Shown here in pieces: positions 9,323 to 18,690 of a stretch of 29,583 bases of DNA (position 1 is the first letter of the stretch; the number at the start of each line of letters is the position of its first letter). Below the pieces are notes generated by a model. That model saw nothing but the letters and a program-made list of their open reading frames with translations, was not told where the DNA came from and ran no database searches. Source of the DNA: Gamarada debralockiae. Its lineage: Eukaryota > Ascomycota > Leotiomycetes > Helotiales > Hyphodiscaceae. The stretch covers positions 1-29,583 of the forward strand of contig NXFV01000210.1 in the NCBI GenBank assembly GCA_002803225.1. Direction: 5' to 3'. The position numbers were made by a program, and so were the translations under genes.

Positions 9323-9926
9323 AAGAAGTTCAAATGGTAGAGCTTTCTGTCAAAGACCCGCAATCAAATCATCGTCTCGAAGTCGAGCTATTCGTTTTGC
9401 AATACCCGCGATTGCCATCTCTTTGTCACCCTCTATTGTCAACTGCGCTGAGAATAGTCCCACACTGTTGTTGCCCAACCATGATCTCCATGGCCTGTTG
9501 AGAAATTTCATAGTACATCATTTTCAGAACTACTTATAATCTCCATCTCATCGAAAAGTCTCCGTTTCAATTGGCGGTCAAAGACCTTTTGTGGCAGGCC
9601 GCTCGGGAATATTTCGCACGCCTCCTTTTCTCTACATTACCATAAGATTTGATGTTTGCCATATTGGAGAATTCGCGGGGCTAACAGTCGTTCCTGAACT
9701 ACCCAGGCACGCTGAATGAGAGGGTCCTGAGTGACGTGGTACATCCAGTAATTGGTATCTACCCCATAGAAGGTCCCCGTTTTAATCTCCTGCCAATTTA
9801 TATCGACCTTTGCAGGTGAATGAGGCAGCAATCTGTCTAAAGTTCTTTCAAAAAGCAACCCATCCGTACTATCGGTGGCTCCTGTGGCCGCAATGTTGCA
9901 AACGGTGTTCTCGTAAACCTCACTCA

Positions 9927-10101
9927 CTTTAAGGATCTTGGAGTCAGCTTTTACTTGGCACAGAAAGAAGTCAAAAGAGCGAAATAGGGTTTCATGAGTT
10001 TCGGGACAAGCTTTTACTCAAATCGAGGATCTTCAGAGTAGAACCCGGAATGATACCCATAGATTCAGTTGAAATAGGCAATTGATTACTCCGAAACTTA
10101 C
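9927..10101 (-). other. Intron of the HET pseudogene (middle)
   Basis: GTAAGTTT after an A, and AAAG before TGAGTGAGG. Splicing joins A to TG and gives ATG-AGT-GAG, so the protein reads EASLMSEVYENT, which is the usual HET spacing. It is 175 bp, long for this window. Confidence 0.75.
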
Positions 10102-10298
10102 TGAGTGAGGCCTCAGCTTCCCAGTCTACCATGGAATCTTGGAAAATGCACAATGAGTCCATCCAGAGATATTGAATGCCAAACTTCCTCGCGACAAGTG
10201 CTGACTCTCTAAAGTTTTGGGAAGTACGCCCATCGAAATGCCATCCATCATAGAATGAAATGTCTCGCTATTCAGTGTGATAAACTGCGCAGACCCCC

Positions 10299-10437
10299 CT
10301 GTAGTAACAAGGCAATCAGCAAACCTCTTCTTCGAACGAATCCGGAGTATGGGATATGCACTCCTCAAACGCGATTCAAGAGCAAGTGCTGGCGGAAACG
10401 CATTGGATGGGAGATGGCTCATTTATTAACAACATAC
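10299..10437 (-). other. Intron of the HET pseudogene (5'-most)
   Basis: GTATGT follows CATCGAT and CTACAG precedes GGGGGTCT. Splicing makes the codon TGG and yields SHRWGSAQF, the conserved HET start motif. Without splicing the frame hits a stop within about 20 codons. It is 139 bp. Confidence 0.8.
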
Positions 10438-11141
10438 ATCGATGGCTCAAAGTCATATGTGAGCCAATAGGAACGGTATCAGCAGTTAATATGAGGCGGA
10501 ATTTGTTTGTCTCTCCAGGATGCCCTACATCGAGCAAGCGTGTTGGCCACCAAGTTTGTTTTGAATGTTGCTGCTTGCAATCTCGATGGTTTTGTAAGCA
10601 CTCATTCATCCACCGCATCGCAATTTGCCAGCTCGAATCTGAGTTCGTATTGGAAGATGTGATAAGACCACCATTTTCCACGAAGGGCTCAATATCTATC
10701 GAACAGTTACATTTGTCCTCGTTAAAGAGTACCGGCATCTACCAATATATTGGTTTAGAAGCACAGACCTGGTACTCTACTTGTACAATTGCAATCACCT
10801 TCAGTAAAGTTATGTCTGGAAATATTTATCCGTGTTCTGTTTCGGTTCCTGGTTTCCAAAGAGAACTTAGGTAGACGGTCTCGAGGATGACGGAGAGGTC
10901 CTTCGTAGACGAATGTCACACTATAAAGCACATTTTGCCCGGCGGGGTATATCGCTTCATTGTCAATTGCATACCGAAGTTTGGGGATAGTTTGTGGCTT
11001 ATTCTTTTCTTTGGCTTGGAAATGATCCCAAGGAATCCTGCAGATTCCGCAGCCAACCTTTGCACTTTGTCCAATCTTCCCAAGTATACTGTGCAACAGC
11101 GCCTTAAATTTAAACTTGTTAGAAGAGAAACGAGACAACAT

Positions 11142-12372
11142 ACCTCTTGCTGGGGTTTTTTTCCTTCGACTGGCTGTGGATAGGGTATAAAAACAAATTT
11201 TCGGAATCGTCGTGGAGGCTTTTGCTTCTAGTAAATATTGCTTGGCAATTGATGCACAGCACGTTGGAAAATTTTCACGGAATTTGAAAGTATCAGAGGG
11301 TGGAAATGTAAAAACAAGATCGAGATCAATAGGATAATTTGCAGACTTCTTCAAGAAGACGAATAGATATAAGCAAGCAGCTCGTGGGTTAGTACTCGTA
11401 AGTTGCAACAGTGCCTCCGATTGCGCATCTACTCCTCGTATTCTTGTTCCGTACGAAGGCCGACGGTTTTGAAATCCGGACGCGCCTAAGCGAGAGCTCA
11501 GAACGCCAAAAATCTTTACGTTTTCAAACTCATATTTTAATATCAGCCCAACGTACGAAATTCTCAATTAAAGGCTTATGGGATAGAGGAGAAGCAGCTC
11601 TCTTATTGCATATAGCTTTTGAGATAATTAAATTTGAGGCGAATTTATTATCACGGCCGAAGAATGCGGGTAGCACTTACTTGAAGGGCGTCCGGATTTC
11701 AAAGCCGTCGACCTTCGTATTCTTGGTCGTGGGGTATATTCCATAGCCAAGAAAGTGAATGGTCCGAGTCCTCAAACAGAGTAAGAGCCTTACTATGCTA
11801 TCCTGTGTAACGTCGACGTCTTGGTTCGCCGAAGAAGCTATCCGAACGAGTTGCGTTTTCATCTCTCTCGCCTCCCCTATTGCAACTGCAACCCTTGCAG
11901 GTGCATTCTCGGCAGATGTGGCTGCATTTTCCATTCGTGTAAAATTCCTCACTCCATCGCCACATTTTAGTGGTAGCCGAGAAGTGTCCAATGACCTCCT
12001 GTCTCGAAGACGACATCTGCAGTCTTTGGGCTGGATGCACATCTTACAGGACATCTACTTGCCCCTGCCACTCGACATTCTGAGAGTTCTGAACCTGTGG
12101 CCTTACACCACCAATTTCGACTGTCATATTTGTTGCAATCGATACTCGGTGGGCGTTCCAAACAGAGTAGCGTAGTTTGGGCTTCATTCTTGGCTTGAGT
12201 CCTGTCATCAGTCATACGTTAAGACCTGAAATTGTCAGCTGAGGAAAATGGGCAACTTTTGAAGCTTTCTAAGGCAATCGACACTTCCATCAGTCACCGA
12301 CCTTTCAATCAATCAACTAATACATCCTTTCTTCAGCTCGCTATCCCCGACAAATCCCACTCTCGCAATGCG
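11142..12372. other. Intergenic stretch holding a small inverted-repeat element
   Basis: Apart from the element at 11452-11719 I see no supported gene. On the minus strand 11730-12215 has several overlapping Cys-rich open frames, for example around CKMCIQPKDCRCR near 12045. None has splice signals or a family pattern I know. The part nearest 12372 presumably holds the kinase promoter and leader. Confidence 0.45.
11452..11719. mobile_element. Miniature inverted-repeat element (MITE-like), 268 bp
   Basis: The left end TACGAAGGCCGACGG, continuing to 11486, matches the reverse complement of 11686-11719 over about 34 bp with two substitutions and one extra base. The inside is AT-rich and non-coding. 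Similar words flank it: ATTCTTGTTC just left and TTCTTGGTC just right. That would fit an imperfect target duplication of about 9 bp, as made by Mutator-like elements, but the match is not clean. It lies upstream of the HET pseudogene start. Confidence 0.65.
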
Positions 12373-13546
12373 ATGCCACGACCTCCTCCACCACACCACT
12401 CACATCGCAAGCCCCGACTCAGGCCCTGGGACGGCGACGTACAAGACCTTGAATGCTTAGGAAATGGTGTCTCCGGAATAGTATTCGCAATCGACTCTTC
12501 TCGCGTGGCGAAGATCCATCTGGGGACGCCTCGCAGCGTTGAAGATTTCGAGACCGAACGAGCGGTGTATCGGCGCTTCAATAAGAGGTTATCGAAGATT
12601 GACTGTCGATACATTTTGCGATGTTTGGATACGGAGAATCCGAGGGGATTGGTGTTTGAGCGATGCCGAGAGACTGTAAGGGATAGAGTCAAGAGGATGA
12701 AGAAAGGGGAGATGGAAGATGGACTGGTCGTGCGATGGGCGAAGCAAGCGGCGAAGGGGTTGGCGTGGGTTCATGATTGCAAGGTCATTCAGGGTGATGG
12801 TTAGCATGCTCCAAAGCGTAGCTGGAGAATGTGAGACTGACTGAGCGATTGTAGTTGGTTGCCACAATATGTTGTTGGACTCATCGGACACAATTAAATT
12901 GACCGACTTCGCGGGCTCGTCGATCGATGACTCGGAGGTTTCAATAAACTACGAAGTGCGAAGTCGGCTTCCAGGCGTAAGTAAACCGAATAAGCAATCC
13001 GACATCTTTGCGCTGGGCTCCGCGATGTACGAGATGGCCACCGGACATCCGCCGTACGAGAAGCTGTCTTACAGCACAATTCAGAATCTGTATCGCAAAG
13101 GAGAATTCCCGAAAGATGTTGACGACATACCAGAGCTAGGAAAGACCATTAGGAAGTGTTGGGAGCGACGCTTTGATACAGCATGGGATGTAGTGCGCAC
13201 TCTTGGAGAGACAGAGTCGCAACAACGCAGACCAAGCCAGCTTTGGCAGAGACCTGAGGTCTTTGTGGACTCTGCTATCTCTGTTACAGACCCGGTTGAG
13301 GTTTTCGATGTCGAGGAGACTTCATCAGGGGCCCGAAGACATCGAGATTCTCCTACAACATACGTTCATCAAACTTCACAGCGCCGCCATCCACCTCGAC
13401 GCGAGAGAGATGCAGAAAGAGTTTCAGAGAGGCAGGGAAGGAAGAAACACTCTCATGGTCCGTTTAGTACTTGGATCAACAAGTCAATCCATTCATGGGC
13501 GCGGCCTGCGAGGACCACTCGTGAAAAGCAATGTTATTACTATTGA
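12373..13546 (+). CDS. Protein kinase-like protein (one intron)
   Basis: A spliced frame of 372 residues. Exon 1 is 12373-12799 and exon 2 is 12855-13546. The kinase fold is clear: Gly-rich loop LGNGVSGIVFAID (residues 29-41), VAK lysine 47, a Glu in FETE (60/62), catalytic loop IQGDVGCHN (139-147) with Asp142 and Asn147, DFA in place of DFG (Asp160), then SDIFALGSAMYEMATGHPPY. The catalytic loop reads QGD where HRD is usual, so it is an atypical or RD-minus kinase. The key Lys, Asp and Asn are present and activity is possible. The C-terminal ~100 residues are basic, low in structure and of unknown role. The ATG at 12373 is the first in-frame one; an out-of-frame ATG lies 4 bases upstream. 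Cytosolic Ser/Thr kinase is the likely class; the substrate is unknown. Confidence 0.87.
12800..12854 (+). other. Intron of the kinase gene
   Basis: GTTAGC to TTGTAG, 55 bp, with an ACTGAC branch-like word near 12839. It splits the codon GTT between the catalytic Asp and VGCHN, so splicing is needed to complete the catalytic loop. Confidence 0.85.
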
Positions 13547-13829
13547 GTTCACGCACTATATAAGCCTCAGAGCCAAAATGCTCTTGCTCGCACTGAAAAC
13601 ATTTCCCAATAATTCTCCGCTACATGCAATCGCACCCGCCTGCCCTGTGAAATTATCAACGTAGGCCCGTCTGAATCGGGGAGTGTATTTACTTTTGTGT
13701 TTTGTGCCTCTTTCTCGTCCGTGGGTGACCGTGATGAATATTTTCGACGCCTCCATTCAGCTGCTGCCCTCTGGGACGAGTTCTCAACGATACCCCTTCA
13801 ACAGGGATCTACCACTTGCTTAGCTCCAC

Positions 13830-14240
13830 CTAAAACCACAGAATGCTCGCACTCACAATAACATCTCTCACCAACGCAGCTCTAATAGCATCCTCAGCCG
13901 CCTGGCAAACCGTGCAAACACCTCTATGCTCCGTCTCACCAACAGTCGCCTGCTCTGCAGCATTCAGCGGCGTCGGGTTCGGGCATCGTCGCTCATTCGT
14001 AGGCGTGTCCTGCTGGTTTGTGTCCTCTCTCGCCGTCACACATTGGATGATCTGCCTCTCTCTAACAACATGCAGCTCTTGCTGATTCGCGATCGGAGCA
14101 GCATTTTCGCCCGGCGCGCCATTTAAAGCATTCGTGACTCGGCCAAAGAATCCAGCTAACGGATTACGGGACCCATCTTGAAGCTCCTCTTGGAGCTTGC
14201 ATAACTCATACGTGTGAGTGGTTTCGATGTACCGACACAT
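13830..14240 (-). CDS. Small Cys-containing predicted protein, 136 residues
   Basis: An uninterrupted frame with ATG start. I do not recognise a named family. It starts MCRYIETTHTYELC, has a mid part rich in Asn, Ala and Gln, then RCPNPTPL and GVCTVCQAAEDAIRAAL near the end. Cys pairs at the start, in the CPN motif and in CTVC could bind zinc. This layout (MCRY start, late RCP, then CxxC before a short helix) is a pattern I have seen in small uncharacterised proteins of filamentous fungi, which is why I keep it. No signal peptide or membrane segment is visible. It is convergent with the kinase gene. Confidence 0.5.
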   Translation of the reverse strand: MCRYIETTHTYELCKLQEELQDGSRNPLAGFFGRVTNALNGAPGENAAPIANQQELHVVRERQIIQCVTAREDTNQQDTPTNERRCPNPTPLNAAEQATVGETEHRGVCTVCQAAEDAIRAALVRDVIVSASILWF

Positions 14241-14655
14241 CTCGCCTGACGCCCAGTAGAAAATTTGGGAAGTGATGAGTCGAAGGCATGGCGGTCAATG
14301 ATATTGTACGGAAAGGCTCCACGTCTTATTGCAGGCGTGGATGGGCGAGCCCAAGGCAACAGATGCGCCCCGAGCCGCATGGTCCTGCTCCTTAGTGCCT
14401 TTCTAGCCTTCTCCGCCTCTTCATGACTTGGCTGGCGGCGCCCTTGTCCGACGGCAAGAGGTTGACGGTCAGGTGTGGTGGGATTTGAATCCCATTTGGC
14501 GGTGACAAGTCGCATGCATGCACGTGTGACGCAAGTAATTACCAATATGAAAGACTTCTGAGATTGCCGAGTACATCTATATTTCCAACCTCAATTTGAG
14601 GCGAGAAAAAGGATAGAGGACAGTAAAATGTGAACTTGCAGCGGGAAGATGTAGT
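14241..14655. other. No convincing gene
   Basis: A minus-strand open frame crosses here (14156-14545) but overlaps the start of the small Cys protein and shows no motif. A short inverted repeat, TGGGATT and AATCCCA around 14478-14493, looks like a tRNA arm but no tRNA can be built around it. Confidence 0.4.
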
Positions 14656-14760
14656 GATGATATTGATACTATTTAGATCTACGTTCAAGGGCCTCGTTTT
14701 GGATTTGTTGCTTCAGCGGTTCTTCAATCCAGTCCATCCAACCTTCCAAAAGGTTCCAAC
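14656..14760 (-). pseudogene. Diverged duplicate of the 3' end of the SDR gene
   Basis: Bases 14657-14750 align with 14832-14930: both have TGAT-TTGATA-TAT-TAGATCTA, then a CTTCAGCGGTTCTTCAA-type or CTCAGGGATTCTTCCAA-type stretch and TCCATCC. On the minus strand this copy reads EGWMDWIEEPLKQQIQNEAL, parallel to PGWTSLEESLSNEIGSQGL in the neighbour. Only the last ~30 codons are recognisable. It suggests a former tandem gene pair. Confidence 0.6.
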
Positions 14761-15052
14761 ATTAGATCGTCAATGAAACAGACGAAATCGAAAGTAATGG
14801 AGAACGACGAGGGGTTTCTGCAGCACGTGGTTATGATCTTGATAGTATCTAGATCTAACCTCACAGGCCTTGGCTTCCAATTTCGTTACTCAGGGATTCT
14901 TCCAAGCTGGTCCATCCTGGTCGCCCGAAAGACTTGAGAAGCTCTGTTCCTCGTTGATTTTGGAGCTTCGAGCGGTCACGAATGTGTTGTGGATGAAATT
15001 CTCATGGTATTTGTGGTCCGGTCGAAGTTTTCGAATGGCTGTCAAAACGTCA

Positions 15053-15102
15053 CTGAAGATATTAGCATTTTATGAAATGGTTTCAGCGAAGCTGGGACGT
15101 AC
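15053..15102 (-). other. Intron of the SDR pseudogene (3')
   Basis: GTACGT to CTTCAG, 50 bp, with a GCTAAT branch-like word. Splicing joins AA to TGAC and gives N-D-V, completing the expected NDVL after the stop that replaces Trp. Confidence 0.75.
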
Positions 15103-15211
15103 TTCTAGATAAAAGGCTCTGAGAAGGCAAAGATACGTTCATTTTGGACGTCCGAGTTGATCATTGCTGCGACGTAGAGACAGTCTGTAGCTTGAACGTC
15201 GACGAAGTATT

Positions 15212-15263
15212 CTGCAAATGTAAGTGAAAAGCAAGACAAGGGATTATATTGGATGCAACTCAC
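15212..15263 (-). other. Intron of the SDR pseudogene (5')
   Basis: GTGAGT to TTGCAG, 52 bp. Splicing gives PPQYFVDVQ, the usual family motif, instead of the PPRELHPI run-on. Confidence 0.75.
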
Positions 15264-15920
15264 GAGGAGGAAACGCCGTGATGCCATCATCAATCTTCCA
15301 ATGATAAATAGCCAACGCCAACTCTCCTGCAGAAGCCGGCTGTCCCTTCACGAGAATCTCCCCAAAATTGCAATTCGGCAGCACCGCATTACAAAAAAAA
15401 TGCAGTTTCTGCTCCTTCACAACCTTCCACACTGCTTTCTCTGCCTCCGTCTTGCTGGACCTATAAAACGCCCATTTGTGACTATCCTGGTATTGCGGAG
15501 GAGCCCATGGCTTCTTGATATCTTCCTCATTCGAGAGATCTGATGCTGAATTCTTTGTTGGGTTTGGGAGCAGTTGCTGCGGTGGACGAAGAGATGTAGA
15601 CAAAGCGCGCTTCAAGCTTGGCTCGGAGGCGGCGGATGTCAGAATCCAGTTTTGGCCGCCCAGGAATTCGGGGATGATTTTGTTTGGGTCGGAATCGAAT
15701 GTCATATTTGATGATGTGTGGCCGACACCGCCGACGACTGGTTTAGAAGTCAAGTCTGCCAGACCCATGTTTCTTCTCTCAGAAATTCTTCAATCCTTCT
15801 GCCTTCCTCAAATCCCTTGTTGTGCCACAAATTCGATAGCCTGCCGCAACGTGAGAGTCGGGGTAGCCATTGACGCCTGTGGCAAGGACAAGTTAGTCTT
15901 TGGGGGGTTGCTGGTACCAT

Positions 15921-18690
15921 CTTGAAGGTTTGGTGCTGAAGACGTCAAAATTGATTAGTTGGTTGTTGATTTTTGAAATGCGCAACACGTCATTTTGTCC
16001 GATAAGCTGTATGATGCTAGGTCTAAAATATGCACTACCTCCGCAATTAGTTCCGTAAGAAACGTGATTAATATTCAAACGCGTGGGCGTGTTGAATCGA
16101 TTTACTACAAGGTCAAAAGCTCGAGAGTCTGCACCGATAACTTCAGTGTAAATGTCATCTAGGCACCCACACAGCTCCGATCTCCACGGAGTCCATGGCA
16201 TTAGGAATACCGAGCTCATCCGTAACCAGCATTTCACTGTGCTTTGACCAGGATTGTGAGACTTTATCGCGGTGCCCAGCCCTTGTGGCAAGAACGCTTC
16301 AATCAAAGATGCTCGAAGAAACCGCTGGCCTAGCTGTTGATGCTTTGGAAGTGCAAGCCTTCGTAGCTCTCTTCAACCTGGCCGCTTGGGGCCTGGTCTT
16401 GCAGTCAAAATTGCTCAACACAATCCAAGAAGTGACAATTCAAAGCTTGAGAAGATTTTCAGGAAAAAAAAATGGAAGAGCCGAGATGATTATAAGAGCA
16501 AATATTAAATAGAAGATTTCTGCTGGTGAAGAGTGAAAGGCAGAAAGGCTCTATGTAGTACGGGCCATCTACTGGATCCAAGCGAATCATTCCAATTTCC
16601 ACCTCAACCTCACCTGCTCCTGCCTTCCCGTCAACAGCAACGAACCACCAAAGCCTACTCAAAATAAATGGATCGTGATGCCGCAATCACTACTCCTTCC
16701 CGCGGATGATTCTCGCTGGATCACTCCAGTTATCAACTGGTATCCAAGGAAACATAGGTATCTTGAAAAATCTCTTGGGATAACATGGTAGGATGAGAAG
16801 CGGTTGTATACTCTAAGCAGTATTTTAATCTATGTCAATTTCTTTTTTGTCCTTTAATTGCTAACTTTCATACCTCAACTGCATTTCACTGCCACTTACA
16901 TTACCTTCGCAAATATCGAGCTTCACGGACTGGTGGACTTGCATTGATCGAGAAGGAACGATGGCTCAAATTGCCCCGTGAGCAAGACGAACGAAGAAGG
17001 AACGACCACCACACCTCGCACCTACCTAACTTTGAACTAAACATGACCACTCTTCCTCTATCTTCAATCGAATCCAAACCTTCCCATCGCAAAGACGCCT
17101 TCTCAAAAGATCATATGAGCTGGGCCGGTGATCCGAACCACCCACGAATTGGTAGTTGAGAACCTGGATCGTACTTCGCTGGCTTGACTCTGTTGAAATT
17201 CCATATCACCTTGATACGATGACCAAGGAAGACGGTGCCCGGGGTGAATGCATTCATTGCCTAAGCTTAATTAGGTAAGGTCAAAGAAGATAAAGAAAGC
17301 TGATTGGCGATAAGGCCGAGCCCCTATTCACTCAAACTGTCACATGACAATATCCCTTGTCACAAAGATTGCATGTGGCAAGGGCGATGATATACTGTAG
17401 ACTCTTATTTGGAATTCCATTCATAGAGGTCTCTAGCAAGCAACGAGATTGTCTAGAAAAAGAAGGGCTCGGTGGCCTTCGAATTGTCAGTCGGTCGCCT
17501 CAAGCACAGGATTATACACCAGGGGTGCTTCTTCAGAGGCTATGATACTTCCACAGGTTATACTCACTTGGTGATCTCTGAATATTTTTGAGAAAATCTT
17601 CTATACCACTGATTTGTCTTGAATTTAAAAGGTGGGAAACTTTCTAGACTGTTGTGTCAGACCTCAAAGGACTTGGGATGCTGAACTCGAAGAACACAGT
17701 AACCCAAAGTAAATATTAACAAGCTTTAATATATTAATACCATACAAGAGTTCGAAGGGTAACTGAGCTTAAAACTGGCGGCCTTCTGTCTCAAATATAG
17801 GACTAGGGACGGTTTGCTCATTCCGCTGAAGCTTGGGCAGGTGATCAGTCACAGGATTGATGAAGTGGCTTGGCGCGGTGGCAAACATATTGTCGCTTTT
17901 GCTCTGCATCTTGGAAAACGTCACTTCATTCGACAACCAACACATCCTCAACTTAAGTTTCTCTGCTTAATTACACCTTTTCGATTACCTCGGATCCAAA
18001 TCAGATTTTGCGATTCTGCCTTCAGTCAGCAACGCGACATGTTTACTGTCGGATGGGAATTCAAACAGCTGGATCGTGTTACTTAGCTACGAGGTCGCAA
18101 GACAAACGCAAACATTAGGTACCAACTTAGCTTTCTTTGCCCTGATTTCTCGAAGTCATGTGGCAATCTAGATAGCAGCTCTAAGGAATTATTCAAACTC
18201 GATCTCTTAATGCCATATATCAATACATCCATCCATCTTTCATGCTGCACGGTCGTAAAGTTGAGGTTGGTTGTGTCGTTGTGTCATGATTTCAGCTAGC
18301 TTCGTTCACCCTTCATAGTTCAGCGAACGCGGTACAAACCGAATCGACAAGAACCGGACTATGAAAGTGAGTATGTACAGTTTCCTCGTATTTATGTATT
18401 CTCTTTATTTCCATTACCCACCCGACTCCACGTCTTTGAGAAGTCATCTTGAAGGAGACAAAGGGAAGCAACGGCACTGCTCACGCGACCAGCATTCTCT
18501 TTGCCATACATCCATGAACGTACTCGAAACATCAGGACCAACTCTTTGAAGAAAATAACTCCTCAACCCTCTCATCTTCTGTTAGGGGACCATACCTTTC
18601 AGTTGCCTAGGTATCAAAGAAACTCTAGAATCACCCCATGGCCCTCAAGCTACAAATTCGACTTTGCAGATCTCAACCCATATTCTGCTC
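15921..18690. other. Long stretch without a convincing gene
   Basis: Several open frames of 60-137 codons occur on both strands. The longest, 15893-16306 on the minus strand, contains HVSYGTNCGGSAYFRPSIIQ and reads smoothly, but I know no family for it and it overlaps the SDR start. None of the others has motifs, splice signals or support. I see no large repeat. The stretch may hold the promoter of the SDR gene and the 3' flank of the RRM gene. Confidence 0.4.

Larger units (their letters stand above)
9120..11141 (-). pseudogene. HET-domain (heterokaryon incompatibility) protein, pseudogene with introns
   Basis: The minus strand carries the HET pattern in order: an N-terminal GCGICRIPWDHF part from ATG 11141; PTRLLDVG and TLSHRWG near 10450; GVLPKTL near 10215; FGIQYLWMDSLCIFQDS near 10160; DWEAEASLMSEVYENTVCNI, partly across an intron; IQRAWVVQERLLAPRILQYG near 9690; DKEMAIAGIAKRI near 9385; RPTKYRSPS near 9140. 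Three introns fit exactly: 10299-10437 (GTATGT...CTACAG, restoring the Trp of HRWG), 9927-10101 (GTAAGT...AAAG) and 9236-9322 (GTAAGT...CTGCAG). It is broken. One base is missing near 10210, the frame changes near 10740, TAA replaces the Glu of WECRE near 9633, and TGA replaces the Trp of AGLW near 9340. HET proteins trigger cell death when unlike fungal individuals fuse. Confidence 0.88.
14861..15920 (-). pseudogene. Extended short-chain dehydrogenase (NAD-dependent epimerase/dehydratase, ketoreductase type), pseudogene
   Basis: The minus strand has the Rossmann start LVLATGVNGYPDSHVA near 15870, GTTRDLRKAEGLKNF, then in another frame HTSSNMTFDSDPNKIIPE near 15705, the catalytic YRSSK (FYRSSKTEAEKAVW near 15460), NAVLPNCNFGEIL near 15365, FVDVQATDCLYVAAM, DVLTAIRKLRPDH near 15035 and a C-terminus GRPGWTSLEESLSNEI. 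Two introns fit: 15212-15263 and 15053-15102. It is disabled at several points: TGA after KNF near 15789, frameshifts near 15905, 15770 and 14990, and TAG where the Trp of the EPFNWND motif belongs, just before the second intron. Active relatives reduce carbonyls or act on sugar or flavonoid-like substrates with NAD(P)H. This copy looks dead. Confidence 0.85.

Noticed and set aside
10755..11567. 270-codon minus-strand open frame as a separate gene
   Set aside because: Only its last ~130 codons fit the HET N-terminus starting at 11141. The upstream part runs through the inverted-repeat element.
13203..13664. Plus-strand frame overlapping the kinase 3' end
   Set aside because: It is the +1 frame of the kinase C-terminal region and shows no domain.
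14470..14500. tRNA T-arm-like word (GGGATTCAAATCCC on the minus strand)
   Set aside because: The loop and stem lengths do not fit a canonical T-arm, and no anticodon or D-arm can be placed at the right distance.
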